Below, piece after piece: positions 1 to 9,373 of a DNA stretch of 64,000 bases; positions within the stretch are counted from its first letter, which is position 1; the number at the start of each line of letters is the position of its first letter. The translations under genes and the position numbers were made by a program. A model generated the notes under the pieces. That model was not told where the DNA came from and searched no databases. It saw nothing but the letters and a program-made list of their open reading frames with translations. The stretch spans positions 3,104,119 through 3,168,118 of the forward strand of contig NZ_MQWB01000001.1 in assembly GCF_002257665.1 (NCBI RefSeq), read 5' to 3'. The DNA comes from Rubricoccus marinus. Lineage in GTDB: Bacteria; Bacteroidota; Rhodothermia; Rhodothermales; Rubricoccaceae.

Positions 1-1154
1 CGCGAGAGGCCCGAGCCGTCCACGATGTTGAGGCCGTCAGTCTGCGCGCCGGCGCTCGCGAGGAAGTCCTTGACGCGACGCGCCGAGGCTTCGGTAGAGC
101 CGTTGGACGAGAGCGTCCGGAAAAGGTGCTCAGCGTACAGGTTGTCGCTTTTGCGGTTGATGCGCTGCACGATCTCCCGGAGCGGCGGCGAGACGTAGGC
201 GCGGAGCGGCTCGGCGCCCTCGTAGCTGGGCGCGGTCGCCATCTCGTCCACGTCCACGATCGCCGCGTCCACGGCGATGCCCGCGTCGGCCAGGCGGTCT
301 GCGAAGGCCGTCGCGGCGTAGAGCGTGGGGTTCTCGACGGGGAGTTGGATCGTGCCGGAGAGCGTGACCTTGTTGGTGCCGACCGTCCGGCCCACGCGGA
401 GCCGCCCGCCGCCGCGCCGCTCGGCCGCGAGATCGGTCACGAACTCGACAAAGCCCGGCGGGTCCACGCTGACCTCGCCGCCTCGGAAGCGGACGGCCAT
501 GAGGTTGTCGCCCCATGCCAGCCCGCCAGAGGCCGGCGCGTAGCTCTCGGTCGCGATGTGGCTCACGTCCCAGCCCTCGGCGTACGCCGCGTCCTCGAAG
601 CGGTCGTCGTCGCCGATGATGCGGCCTTCGACGCGCCGCACGCCCGCCTCGTAGAGCGCCTCGGCCCAGTTCTTCAGCGGGTCCGCGCTGACCCATTCGC
701 TGCCAAACGTGGGATCCCCGGCGCCACGGATGACGAGGTCGCCGCGGAGCGTGCCGCCGACCTCGTCGCCGAAGTGGAAGAGCTGCGTCGTGTAGCGGAA
801 GTCGGGGCCGAGCGCGTCCAGGGCCGTCGCGGTCGTGAGCAGCTTCATCGTGCTCGCGGGCAGCAGCGTGAGGTCGGCATTGCGCGCGAGCAGCGTCCGG
901 CTGGTGGTGAGGTCCTGCACGTGGATGCCCCAGATGGCGCGCGGCAGGTCCGGGTCGTCCAAGATCTCCGCCAGGATGGTGGCCATCTCCGCGTCGGACA
1001 CGCGCGCGGGCGACGTGACGGCGCTGTCGACCGAGGCCGACACGCTGTCGGCCTGGAGCGGGTCGGCGACGGAGGCCTGTGGCCACGCGACGATGCCGAC
1101 GGCGGCGAGCGCCAGAGGCGCGAGGAAGAGAAACGGGCGGCGGAGCAAGCGCAT
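1..1154 (-). CDS. dacB: D-alanyl-D-alanine carboxypeptidase/endopeptidase (PBP4 family), C-terminus off the left edge
   Basis: This penicillin-binding protein trims or cleaves peptidoglycan cross-links in the periplasm. The frame is open from an ATG at 1154-1152 to the left edge with no stop, so only the C-terminal end is missing. An N-terminal hydrophobic export segment (about residues 8-24) is followed by the serine motif S101-T-M-K104, the class C signature GDLVIRGAGDPTFGSE, and an SDN motif followed by LYAEH (plus-strand positions about 140-156). DGSGLSR lies near position 10. The KTG motif expected further on is outside the window. It is transcribed divergently from the DUF3098 gene. Identification is firm from the combined motifs. 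Confidence 0.93.
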   Translation of the reverse strand, partial: MRLLRRPFLFLAPLALAAVGIVAWPQASVADPLQADSVSASVDSAVTSPARVSDAEMATILAEILDDPDLPRAIWGIHVQDLTTSRTLLARNADLTLLPASTMKLLTTATALDALGPDFRYTTQLFHFGDEVGGTLRGDLVIRGAGDPTFGSEWVSADPLKNWAEALYEAGVRRVEGRIIGDDDRFEDAAYAEGWDVSHIATESYAPASGGLAWGDNLMAVRFRGGEVSVDPPGFVEFVTDLAAERRGGGRLRVGRTVGTNKVTLSGTIQLPVENPTLYAATAFADRLADAGIAVDAAIVDVDEMATAPSYEGAEPLRAYVSPPLREIVQRINRKSDNLYAEHLFRTLSSNGSTEASARRVKDFLASAGAQTDGLNIVDGSGLS

Positions 1155-1255
1155 CGGAGACGGACGAGGGACGGGGGCAAAGCTACCCGGGCAACTCCCC
1201 GGGGTGGCACCCAATTGCGCGTACAACCGCTCCCCGCACCCCACCGCCGTGGCTG

Positions 1256-1273
1256 GCCTCTGGCGCCAGAGGC
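1256..1273. repeat. 18-bp palindrome of the GCCAGAGGC word
   Basis: Perfect GCCTCTGGCGCCAGAGGC palindrome in the divergent spacer between the PBP4 and DUF3098 genes. Because no gene ends here, a purely terminator role does not explain this copy. Confidence 0.95.
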
Positions 1274-1376
1274 CGGAGCCGCCCCGGAGCGCGTACCGCT
1301 CCTGTGCCTGGAAGAGGTTGTGGGTGCGTACAGGGCCGTTGCCGGTATCTTGCGCCACACGATTCCAGACCCTCCG

Positions 1377-1700
1377 ATGGCCAAGCGTTCCTCTAAAAAG
1401 CGCGCGACGAAAACCGCGCCCGCCGCCCGCCGCGGCCCGCGCTCGGCTCGGATGCCCTTCGAGCGCCGCAACTACGTCTTGCTGCTCGGTGCCATTGCCC
1501 TGATCGTGGTGGGGTACGTGCTCATGCTGGTGGACAACGCCGTGAGTGACAACCCGGTCGACAGCGCGCTTTCGCTGACGGTCGCACCGTTGCTGCTGCT
1601 CGGCGGCTACCTCGGCGTGATCTGGGCCGTGCTCTCCGGCGTGCAAACGCCCGAGGCCTCTGGCGCCGACGCCAGCGACGCCACGCCCGCCGAGGCATGA
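1377..1700 (+). CDS. DUF3098 family small membrane protein
   Basis: The protein is 107 residues with a basic Lys/Arg-rich N-terminus, then FERRNYVLLLGAIALIVVGY and a second hydrophobic segment containing VAPLLLLGGYLGVIWAVL. This Phe-x-x-x-Asn-Tyr start, the GY-x-LM turn and two transmembrane helices match DUF3098, a small inner-membrane family of Bacteroidota and relatives that often lies near ftsX or uppP. The ATG at 1377 puts the family core at about residue 28. The frame stays open upstream but without family similarity, so the internal ATG is preferred. The stop overlaps the next gene start by four bases, so the two are probably co-transcribed. Function is unknown. Confidence 0.82.
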   Translation: MAKRSSKKRATKTAPAARRGPRSARMPFERRNYVLLLGAIALIVVGYVLMLVDNAVSDNPVDSALSLTVAPLLLLGGYLGVIWAVLSGVQTPEASGADASDATPAEA

Positions 1701-2230
1701 AGCGCTGGGCCCTCGCGGTAGCGCTCCTCGCCAGCGGATGCGGCGGCGAGAACGCGCAACAACCGGCCGCCCCTGCCCTACCACCCGCCCCCCCGTCCAT
1801 CCCCGACGTGGGCGATCTGGACGACTTCGACGACGCGTTTGAGGACGCGGACTCGCTCGGCACGCCAGAGGCCGACTCGCTGGAGGCGACCGCGCTCCCG
1901 GACCCCGGCCCCTCGTTCGCGCCCTTCCTGACGGAGTTCAAGGTGGCGCTCCAGAAAGGGACCGCGCGGCGCCTCGCGGCGCCCGGGCTCTCGGCGCAGG
2001 ACTTCGCCGCCGTCGCGGAAGACGACGCCGTCCGGCAGCACGTGCTCGCCGCTGGCGTGGAGCGCTACCGCCGCGAGGGCACGCGCCGCGAGGTATACGT
2101 CGTCGTCGGCTACGATGCGGAGGGCAACGTGGTCCCGGAGGACGAGGCGATCACGGAGAGCGCCGTCGGGCTCACGTTCGACGTGGTGGACGGCGCGTAC
2201 CGGCTCGTGCGGATCGAGCGGGCGGGATAG
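1697..2230 (+). CDS. Predicted lipoprotein, unknown function
   Basis: The protein has 177 residues. It starts with a short basic and hydrophobic signal ending in the lipobox LLASGC (Cys15), followed by a Pro/Ala-rich linker and an acidic Asp-rich stretch. The remaining 110 residues look like a small globular domain (for example YVVVGYDAEGNVVPEDEAI and VGLTFDVVDGAYRLVRIE), possibly beta-rich. I do not recognise a family. The ATG overlaps the stop of the DUF3098 gene (ATGA), so the pair is probably translated from one message. A palindrome of the interspersed word begins three bases after the stop. Confidence 0.8.
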   Translation: MKRWALAVALLASGCGGENAQQPAAPALPPAPPSIPDVGDLDDFDDAFEDADSLGTPEADSLEATALPDPGPSFAPFLTEFKVALQKGTARRLAAPGLSAQDFAAVAEDDAVRQHVLAAGVERYRREGTRREVYVVVGYDAEGNVVPEDEAITESAVGLTFDVVDGAYRLVRIERAG

Positions 2231-2232
2231 CC

Positions 2233-2248
2233 GCCAGAGGCCTCTGGC
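2233..2248. repeat. 16-bp palindrome GCCAGAGGCCTCTGGC
   Basis: The opposite-phase pairing of the interspersed word, three bases downstream of the lipoprotein stop codon at 2230. It can fold into a short stem and may help end the plus-strand transcript. Confidence 0.93.
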
Positions 2249-2317
2249 GCTGCTTCGTGCGACGCGTCTTTGCGGAGGCGGACCTGCGCAGAGCCGCTGT
2301 GGATGTGGACTCCAGTC

Positions 2318-2335
2318 GCCTCTGGCGCCAGAGGC
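2318..2335. repeat. 18-bp palindrome GCCTCTGGCGCCAGAGGC
   Basis: Second palindrome in the convergent spacer between the two lipoprotein genes (2231-2411). Confidence 0.95.
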
Positions 2336-2351
2336 GCCGAGCCGGGCGGAC

Positions 2352-2387
2352 AAAAAAAGCCCGGCCGCGCGGGGTGCGCAGCCGGGC
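2352..2387 (-). terminator. Rho-independent terminator of the small acidic lipoprotein gene
   Basis: Read on the minus strand, a GC-rich stem (GCCCGGC paired with GCCGGGC, with more pairing inside) is followed directly by seven T residues (plus-strand A tract 2352-2358). It lies 25 bases beyond the stop of the gene at 2412-2690. Confidence 0.85.
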
Positions 2388-2411
2388 CGGAAGCTCGAAA
2401 GAGCCGAGGGT

Positions 2412-2690
2412 CTACTGACCGTCGACCTCTGCCTCAACCTCCTCCATGCCAGCCTCGGCGTCGTTCATCATCTCCTCGCCGGTGGCCTCCATCTCTTCCA
2501 TGCCAGCCTCCATCTCGGCGCCGGCCTCCTCCATCTCGCCCTCGATCGTCTCGTCGGACGGCACGACGGGCGTGACGACCTCGGCCTCGGTGCCGTCGAT
2601 CTCCGTGGTCTCCACGGTGTCGTTGTCGGAGCAGCCGGTGAGGCCGATGAATGCGAACGCGAGCGCGAAGATGCTGATGTTCTTGAACAT
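2412..2690 (-). CDS. Small acidic lipoprotein
   Basis: The protein is 92 residues from the ATG at 2690. A signal peptide with lipobox GLTGC is followed by a very acidic tail rich in Glu, Met and Ala with a repeating EEM-A pattern, probably helical or disordered. The frame is open upstream to about 2804, but the residues there do not resemble a signal peptide, so the inner ATG is chosen. Low-complexity Glu/Ala lipoproteins of this kind are common surface or periplasmic proteins without an assigned role. It ends at a clear terminator. Confidence 0.8.
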   Translation of the reverse strand: MFKNISIFALAFAFIGLTGCSDNDTVETTEIDGTEAEVVTPVVPSDETIEGEMEEAGAEMEAGMEEMEATGEEMMNDAEAGMEEVEAEVDGQ

Positions 2691-2896
2691 AGTCGTATGC
2701 CCCAAAGGGGCGAATGCAGGTGGGTGATGTCGAGCCGGGGTGAGAGGCTCGGATGTGCTTGAGCGCACGCCGCAATATATGCCGCTGTAGAATGCCCTCT
2801 CCAATACCTGATGCGTTGAAGAAGCGGCGTGTACGACGTGAAGGGCTTTCTTCCGCCAGGGGCTCTCCCCATCCTTCCGCCTCTTTCTCGCGCCCC

Positions 2897-3763
2897 ATGC
2901 CCTCCGCTCTCGACGACCTCCTCACGCTTCTCGACCTCGAACTGCTGGAGCACGACTACTTCCGCGGCCAGAGCGCCTCGTACGGCGCCCCGCGCGTGTT
3001 CGGGGGGCAGGTGCTCGCGCAAGCCGTGATCGCGGCCGGGCGGACCGTTCCAGAAGACCGGCGCTGCCACTCGTTGCACGCCTACTTCATCCTCCCCGGC
3101 GACGCGCAGGCGCCCATCCTCTACCACGTGGACCGGCTGCGCGATGGCGGCTCGTTCGCCACGCGGCGCGTGACGGCCATCCAGCACGGCCGCCCCATCT
3201 TCAACGCCGCGCTCTCCTTCCACCGCGAAGAGCCGGGCCTGGACCACGCCGACCCGGCGCCAGAGGCCGTCCCCGCGCCCGGCGAGGTCACGAGCGAGGT
3301 CGAGATCGCGCGGGCACTCGCCGACCGCATCCCCCGCCGGTTCCGCGCCACGCTTACCGGCGAGCGCGCCATCGACTACCGCCCCGTGGACCCCGTCAAC
3401 CCGTTCGCGCCAGAGGCGACGGAGGCCGAGCTCAAGGTGTGGCTACAGGCCTCTGGCGAACTCGCTGACGACCCGCTGATCCACCAGGCGCTGCTGGCCT
3501 ACGCGAGCGACTACGGCCTGCTGGGCACGGCGCTCCGCCCGCACGCGCGCAGCGTGTTCGACCCCGGCATTATGGCCGCGAGCCTAGACCACGCGATCTG
3601 GTTCCACCGTCCCTTCCGCATTGATGGCTGGCTGCTGTACACGATGGACAGCCCGAGCGCCTCTGGCGGGCGCGCGTTCACGCGCGGCGCCGTGCACGAC
3701 GCCGAAGGACGCCTGGTGGCGAGCGCCACACAGGAGGGGCTCGTCCGGCTGATGAACACGTGA
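2897..3763 (+). CDS. tesB: Acyl-CoA thioesterase II (TesB-like)
   Basis: This enzyme hydrolyses acyl-CoA to free fatty acid and CoA, using a double hot-dog fold. The 288 residues match the usual length of about 286. Recognisable segments are FRGQSASYG, RVFGGQVLAQAVIAAGRTV, HSLHAYFILPGD and, near the C-terminus, SLDHAIWFHRPF and SATQEGLVR, which includes the conserved catalytic-region Gln. The ATG at 2897 is preferred to upstream in-frame codons because the family begins with a short helix such as LDDLLTLLDLE. The stop overlaps the next gene start by four bases. Confidence 0.93.
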   Translation: MPSALDDLLTLLDLELLEHDYFRGQSASYGAPRVFGGQVLAQAVIAAGRTVPEDRRCHSLHAYFILPGDAQAPILYHVDRLRDGGSFATRRVTAIQHGRPIFNAALSFHREEPGLDHADPAPEAVPAPGEVTSEVEIARALADRIPRRFRATLTGERAIDYRPVDPVNPFAPEATEAELKVWLQASGELADDPLIHQALLAYASDYGLLGTALRPHARSVFDPGIMAASLDHAIWFHRPFRIDGWLLYTMDSPSASGGRAFTRGAVHDAEGRLVASATQEGLVRLMNT

Positions 3764-4404
3764 CCCGCGCGCTCCTCCTGATCCTCCTCGTGGCGTCGGG
3801 GTGCCGCTTGGAGACGCCCGCTCCCGAGCCTGCGCCAGAGCCCTCTGGCGACAGCGCGAGCGCTTCCGCGCCCGATCCGCCCGTCGCGGCAGGCGACACC
3901 GCGCGCGTCACGGCGCGGCGCGCTGGCGAGGCCACGCCACGCCAGAAGCCGAAGCCTCTGGCGCCCAACGTCAGCGGTAGCGGCTGGGCCGTCCCGGTCC
4001 TCGGCATCGCGCCTGAGGACTTGGTAGACACCTTTACCGCCGCGCGCAGCGAGGGCCGCACACACAACGCGATCGACATTCTCGCGCCGCGCGGCACGCC
4101 GGTGGTCGCCGCGTTTGGGGGGACCGTGCAGCGGCTGTTCACGAGCGACAAGGGCGGCCTGACCGTCTACGTCCTAGGCAGCGAGGGCCGGATCGTGACG
4201 TATTACGCGCACCTGGACGCGTACGCGCCGGGCCTGGAGGCCGGGCAGCGCGTCGCCAGAGGCGAGCGGCTGGGAACGGTTGGCGATACGGGCAACGCGG
4301 CACCCGGCAACACGCACCTCCACTTCGCCATTTGGACCATCGAGCCCGGCGATAGCTTCTGGGACGGCGAGCCGATCAACCCGTACGACCTCCTGGCGCG
4401 CTGA
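3760..4404 (+). CDS. M23 family metallopeptidase, lipoprotein
   Basis: This is a LytM-type zinc peptidase that would cleave peptidoglycan peptide bridges. The 214 residues start at a GTG overlapping the tesB stop. They carry a lipobox VASGC (Cys15), a Pro/Ala/Ser linker, and the catalytic domain with H-x3-D (HNAID), YYAHLD and the H-x-H motif (HLHF) near residue 190, so the zinc ligands are intact. A second M23 gene lies at 11851-12423. The position beside an L,D-transpeptidase gene suggests wall remodelling. Confidence 0.9.
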   Translation: MTRALLLILLVASGCRLETPAPEPAPEPSGDSASASAPDPPVAAGDTARVTARRAGEATPRQKPKPLAPNVSGSGWAVPVLGIAPEDLVDTFTAARSEGRTHNAIDILAPRGTPVVAAFGGTVQRLFTSDKGGLTVYVLGSEGRIVTYYAHLDAYAPGLEAGQRVARGERLGTVGDTGNAAPGNTHLHFAIWTIEPGDSFWDGEPINPYDLLAR

Positions 4405-4410
4405 GGCCTG

Positions 4411-4428
4411 GCCTCTGGCGCCAGAGGC
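4411..4428. repeat. 18-bp palindrome between convergent genes
   Basis: The palindrome fills most of the 24-bp gap between the M23 stop (4404) and the L,D-transpeptidase stop (4429-4431), touching the latter. No other terminator is visible, so it probably acts as a bidirectional terminator. Confidence 0.95.
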
Positions 4429-5661
4429 TCAGGACCGCGACGTGGAGGTCTTCGCGCCAGAGGCGTCGCGGCCCGTGATGTCGCGGAACTGGACGGGGGT
4501 GCCGGTCTTGACCATGCTCAGAAGGTGCTCCGCGTCCCAGTTGGTCAGGCGCGTGCAGCCCGCCGAGCTGGCGTAGCCGATGGTGCTGGGCGCGCGCGTG
4601 CCGTGGATGCCGTAATGCGGCTCGGAAAGCGCGATCCAGACCGTCCCGACGGCGTTGTTCGGGCCGCCGGGAAGAACGGCGTCCTCCTGGTCGTCGGGGA
4701 CGCTCGCGAGGATCTTGGGCTGGTAGTGCCACGTCGGGTTGCGCGCGGTGCGCGTCACCTCGAAGTCACCGCTGGGCGAGGGGTCGTACTCGGCGCCGAG
4801 GGTGGCGGGGGCGTGGAACAGAATGGTGCTGTCGGCGGAGAGCGCCTGGAGGTAATGCCCGCTGCCGGAGACGACGATCATCGCGATCTCGCCGGAGACC
4901 CGTGGGGCACCCATGATGTTGGGCACGCGGATGCGGTCGCCTGCGGAGAGGCTGTCCAGCGTCATGCTGTCGTTGAGGCGCGAGATGAGCGCGGGCGAGG
5001 CGTGGAAGCGCTCGCCGAGGGCTTCGCCAAGCGACTCGTAGCCCAGGCGCTCCAGCTTGGCTTTTTCGTACACGTCCTCGGGCAACGGCTCAAAAGGGCC
5101 TTCTACATCACCTGCGGTGAGCGTGTACGTGACCACGAGGGAATCCGGACGCCCGGCGCGGCGGCCGAGCGCGGCGACGGTCGCGGAGTCCGCCACGCCA
5201 GAGGCCTCCATGCCGGCGGACTTCTGAAACCAGACCAGCGCCGCCTCGGTGTTGTTGCCCCAGCGGCCGTCGATCTCGCCGGGCGAGAAGCGCGCGCGGT
5301 CCAGCAGCACCTGGAGCTTGAGCACACTCGGGCCTTCCACGTTGCCGCCCAACGGGAGCTGCATCTCGGTGGACCACGCCCGCGTGGTGTCCAGGTCCGC
5401 GAGGCGTTCGGTGTTGGCCTGCTCGGCCTCGGCGCGCGCGAGCGTGTCCACGTTCGCGAGCTGGACCGGGCGCGTGATGTAGCGGTCGCGCTCCACCTCC
5501 TCGTCGGACGGCAGCTCGTCCCCGCCGATCATCGAGACCGACTGGACGGCCATGTCGCCAGAGGCCTCTGGCGTGTCGGCGGGCGTCTCGGTCCAGCAGC
5601 CAGAAACCAGGATGAGAAGGGCCGCGAGGACGAGGAGGACGGCGAGAGAGGTGCGCATCAT
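4429..5661 (-). CDS. L,D-transpeptidase (YkuD domain) with peptidoglycan-binding domain
   Basis: Enzymes of this family form 3-3 peptidoglycan cross-links or attach proteins to the wall. The 410 residues begin with a hydrophobic segment and a Cys at about 22 (LVSGC), so it is probably a lipoprotein. A PG-binding-1 domain follows at about residues 100-165 (LQVLLDRARFSPGEIDGRWG). A LysM-like region with DRIRVPNI lies near residue 240, and the YkuD domain near 250-390. The catalytic signature HGT...SAGCTRL is complete, with Cys near 367. Two ATGs (5661 and 5658) are equally plausible starts. Confidence 0.9.
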   Translation of the reverse strand: MMRTSLAVLLVLAALLILVSGCWTETPADTPEASGDMAVQSVSMIGGDELPSDEEVERDRYITRPVQLANVDTLARAEAEQANTERLADLDTTRAWSTEMQLPLGGNVEGPSVLKLQVLLDRARFSPGEIDGRWGNNTEAALVWFQKSAGMEASGVADSATVAALGRRAGRPDSLVVTYTLTAGDVEGPFEPLPEDVYEKAKLERLGYESLGEALGERFHASPALISRLNDSMTLDSLSAGDRIRVPNIMGAPRVSGEIAMIVVSGSGHYLQALSADSTILFHAPATLGAEYDPSPSGDFEVTRTARNPTWHYQPKILASVPDDQEDAVLPGGPNNAVGTVWIALSEPHYGIHGTRAPSTIGYASSAGCTRLTNWDAEHLLSMVKTGTPVQFRDITGRDASGAKTSTSRS

Positions 5662-5732
5662 GTACGGAGAGAGGGATGCTGTGAACGGCGGCGCGCCAGG
5701 GAGTTCCCGGCGTGGTGAGCAGACATGAGTCC

Positions 5733-5760
5733 GCCCCGCTGGCTTACGGGCCAGCGGGGC
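5733..5760. terminator. Strong stem-loop upstream of the L,D-transpeptidase gene
   Basis: An 11-bp perfect stem (GCCCCGCTGGC / GCCAGCGGGGC) with a six-base loop. No T tract follows on either strand, so it may be a terminator-like or structured element rather than a classical terminator. Confidence 0.5.
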
Positions 5761-5761
5761 G

Positions 5762-6231
5762 AGATCGAGTGGGACCGAGGTGACGTCCCTGGCGTGTCAC
5801 CCCGGCCCCGTCGACCGGACCCGGATCCCTGCGCGTGTCAGCCCCACAAGCGTCAGGAATGGGCTGCCGGTCGGTTGAGGCGGCGCTTTGGTGCTCGGCA
5901 GATCCGCTCCGGCCAGGGGCGGGCACGGGCGGCCCCCGTGGGTGAGAGGTGGGGCGGATCTGCGCAGAGCGCGAAAGAACGGATGCATCTCCGGGGCGGG
6001 CCTCGGTGGCGGCCCCTTGTGGTGAGAGGCGAGGAACCGGCATCCCGGGATGCACAGCCCTTATTCCAAGAGCCGTGCCACGCTGCGAACATCGATTTCA
6101 GCCCCCCAGCGCAGGTATAGGCGCCCCTCGCGTTCGACTGTGCGACAAACACCGACACGGGTGTTCGATCCCGGGACGAGCATCTCGTGAACTAGGAGCC
6201 GCCCCATCCGGACCGCCAGAGGCCTCTGGCG
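5762..6231. other. Non-coding stretch with inverted repeats
   Basis: No convincing gene is seen on either strand. The open frames here have unstructured compositions and no family resemblance. It holds an inverted pair GCAGATCCGC / GCGGATCTGC (about 5899-5908 and 5952-5961) that would close a long hairpin, a 14-bp palindrome GCATCCCGGGATGC near 6044, and an ACACC/GGTGT pair near 6152. It could contain a structured RNA or be decayed sequence. Confidence 0.5.
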
Positions 6232-7632
6232 CTACGCCTCGATCTCGTACTTCTTGAGCAGGCGGTAGACCGTGGAGCGCGTGATCCCGAGCGCCTCGGC
6301 CGTTTTCTCGATCTGCCCCTCGCAGATTTGCAGGGCGTGCTCCAGCGCGAGCCGCTTCAGCTCCTCAAAAGGCACGATCTCACTCTCGGCGCCGGCGTGC
6401 GTCGCGTGCTCGGCGGGCGTGCGGGCCTCGCCCATCAGCGAGCGCCCCAGCCGGAGGTCCCCGGCGCCGACGTTGACGCCAGAGGCCACGAGCGCGGCGC
6501 GCTCGACGGCGCTTTTCAGCTCGCGCACGTTGCCCGGCCACCCGTAGCGGAGAAGCGCTTTGCGGGCCGAGGGCGAGAACTGCCGGGCGTTGAGGTCCGG
6601 GTAGCGCGCGGTCACGGCCTTGAGAAAGCGCTCGGCCAGGAGCAAGACGTCCAGGCCACGGTCGCGCAAAGGCGGGACGGGGATGACGAACTGCACCAGG
6701 CGGTAGAAGAGGTCCTCGCGGAACTCGCCAGAGGCCACCATCGCCTGCAAATCCCGGTGCGTGGCGCTCACGATGCGGACGTCCACCTGGAACGCCTCGC
6801 GGCCTCCAACGCGGCGGATGGTCTGGTCCTGGAGCACGCGGAGCAGTTTGGCCTGCAAGCGCGCGTCCAGCTCGCCGATCTCGTCCAGGAACAGCGTGCC
6901 GCCGTTGGCCTGCTCGAAGACGCCGGCGTGGCGCGCGATGGCGCCGGTGAACGCGCCTTTCTCGTGGCCGAACAGCTCGCTCTCCATCAGCTCCGCCGGG
7001 ATCGCGCCGCAGTTGAGGACCACGAACGGGCCTCTGGCGCGCGCCGAGCCGCGGTGGACGGCCCGCGCGACGAGCTCTTTGCCGCTGCCGCTCTCGCCTA
7101 CGACCGCGATGGCGAGATCGCCGCGGACGGCCTGGCTCACGAGCCGGAGCACCTTCGCCATCTCGGGGCTCTCGCCGACGATCTCCGGCGCGACGGCGCG
7201 GTCCCCCAGCCTCTGGCGGAGCGCGTCGATCTGGCTCACGAGCGCGAGCCGGTCCGCTGCGGCGCGCGCGAGGACGGGGACGCGGTCCAGCGCGTCGTCG
7301 CCTTTGACGAGGTAGTCCTGCGCGCCGGATTCGATGGCCTCTAGCGCGACCGGGATGGAGGACTGCGCCGAAACCATCACGACGGGCAGATCCGGGCGCC
7401 GCTCCTGCACGTGGCGCAGCACGTCCAGGCCGCCCATCTCGGGCATGACCACGTCGAGGAAGACGAGATCGAACGCCGCCTCTCCGTTCAGGGCGTCCAC
7501 GAACGCGGCGCCAGAGGCGAACGCGGTGGTCTTGCACGGCACGCCGGCGCCGCGCTTGAGCCGCAGCGCGATCAGCCGCGAGAAGTCGGGGTCGTCGTCG
7601 ACGAGGGCGACGCGGAGGGGCGTAGAATCCAT
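6232..7632 (-). CDS. Sigma-54-dependent response regulator (NtrC family)
   Basis: This regulator would activate sigma-54 promoters after phosphorylation. Over 466 residues it has three domains. The receiver has VDDDPDF at 11-17, phospho-acceptor D60 in [11 protein letters not shown], and K110. The AAA+ domain has Walker A GESGSGKE at 179-186, the sigma-54 contact loop GAFTGA at 226-231, and Walker B LFLDEI. A Fis-type helix-turn-helix ends the protein ([24 protein letters not shown] region). It lies 50 bp downstream of a histidine kinase gene on the same strand, which is the likely cognate partner. A palindrome of the interspersed word separates the two. All key residues look intact. Confidence 0.95.
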   Translation of the reverse strand: MDSTPLRVALVDDDPDFSRLIALRLKRGAGVPCKTTAFASGAAFVDALNGEAAFDLVFLDVVMPEMGGLDVLRHVQERRPDLPVVMVSAQSSIPVALEAIESGAQDYLVKGDDALDRVPVLARAAADRLALVSQIDALRQRLGDRAVAPEIVGESPEMAKVLRLVSQAVRGDLAIAVVGESGSGKELVARAVHRGSARARGPFVVLNCGAIPAELMESELFGHEKGAFTGAIARHAGVFEQANGGTLFLDEIGELDARLQAKLLRVLQDQTIRRVGGREAFQVDVRIVSATHRDLQAMVASGEFREDLFYRLVQFVIPVPPLRDRGLDVLLLAERFLKAVTARYPDLNARQFSPSARKALLRYGWPGNVRELKSAVERAALVASGVNVGAGDLRLGRSLMGEARTPAEHATHAGAESEIVPFEELKRLALEHALQICEGQIEKTAEALGITRSTVYRLLKKYEIEA

Positions 7633-7647
7633 GCGGCGAAGCTAGCG

Positions 7648-7665
7648 GCCTCTGGCGCCAGAGGC
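7648..7665. repeat. 18-bp palindrome between kinase and regulator genes
   Basis: Perfect GCCTCTGGCGCCAGAGGC in the 50-bp gap between codirectional genes. If it terminates transcription it would lower regulator expression relative to the upstream genes. Confidence 0.95.
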
Positions 7666-7682
7666 TTTGGATCGCAGAGCGT

Positions 7683-8826
<1,144 letters not shown>

Positions 8827-8840
<14 letters not shown>

Positions 8841-9351
8841 GGGCGATGGCGAGGCGGGCGAGGGCGAGGAACGCCTCTTCAACCTCCATGCCATCGCGGG
8901 CGCTCGTCTCGCGCACGTCCACGCCCGCGTTTCGGAGCGCCTCCACCTGCGCCTCGTCGATGGCCCACTCGTCGTCCAGGTCGCGCTTGTTGAGCGCGAG
9001 GATGGACGGCGTGCCGCCAAAGGCCTCGCCGAGTTCGTCGCGGAGGGCGACCACGCGGTCGAACGTGATCGGCCGCGTGCCGTCGGCGACGAGGAGGAAG
9101 GCCGAGGCGCCGCGCAGGTAGGCGCTCTGGAGCGGCGCGAAAGCGTCGTCGCCGTTGATGTCCCACACGATGAGGCCGACGGCCTCGCCGTCCACCGTTA
9201 CGCGCTTGCGGCTGATCCGCACGCCGATGGTGGTGAGGTAGTCCTCGGAGAACGTGCCCTCCACGTAGCGGCGCACCAGGCTCGTCTTGCCCACGGCGGG
9301 CGCGCCGACGAGGCAGACCTTGAGGCGGAGGGTCTCGTGGGGTTCGCTCAT
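8827..9351 (-). CDS. Small Ras/Rab-like GTPase
   Basis: The 174 residues form a single GTPase domain with no lipidation tail. Motifs are G1 GAPAVGKTS (16-24), a G2 threonine in TTIG (about 41), G3 WDINGD (63-68), G4 NKRD (121-124) and G5 TSA (149-151). The position equivalent to the catalytic Gln of Ras (after D-x-x-G) is Asp68, so intrinsic hydrolysis may be slow or use a partner residue. The ATG at 9351 is the start that places G1 normally; longer in-frame starts add a non-family Pro/Ala-rich leader. It sits 22 bp after the OmpA-family gene and overlaps the kinase gene. Bacterial relatives (MglA and similar) control polarity or motility; the role here is not established. Confidence 0.92.
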
Positions 9352-9373
9352 GGGGACGGCCTCTGGCGCGGAG

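Noticed and set aside
1200..1220. Possible sigma-54 promoter (TGGCAC ... TTGC)
   Set aside because: The GG-to-GC spacing is nine bases instead of ten, and the site is in front of a DUF3098 gene with no link to sigma-54.
126..1376. Long plus-strand open frame opposite the PBP4 gene and running into DUF3098
   Set aside because: It is antisense to the PBP4 gene, which has SxxK and SDN motifs and signature segments; the antisense translation is Arg/Val-rich with no family resemblance. Only the last part (from 1377) is real.
5725..6120. 131-codon plus-strand frame and shorter minus-strand frames in the non-coding stretch
   Set aside because: Compositions are Pro/Arg/Gly-rich without secondary-structure pattern or family features, and frames overlap on both strands, as expected of GC-rich non-coding DNA.
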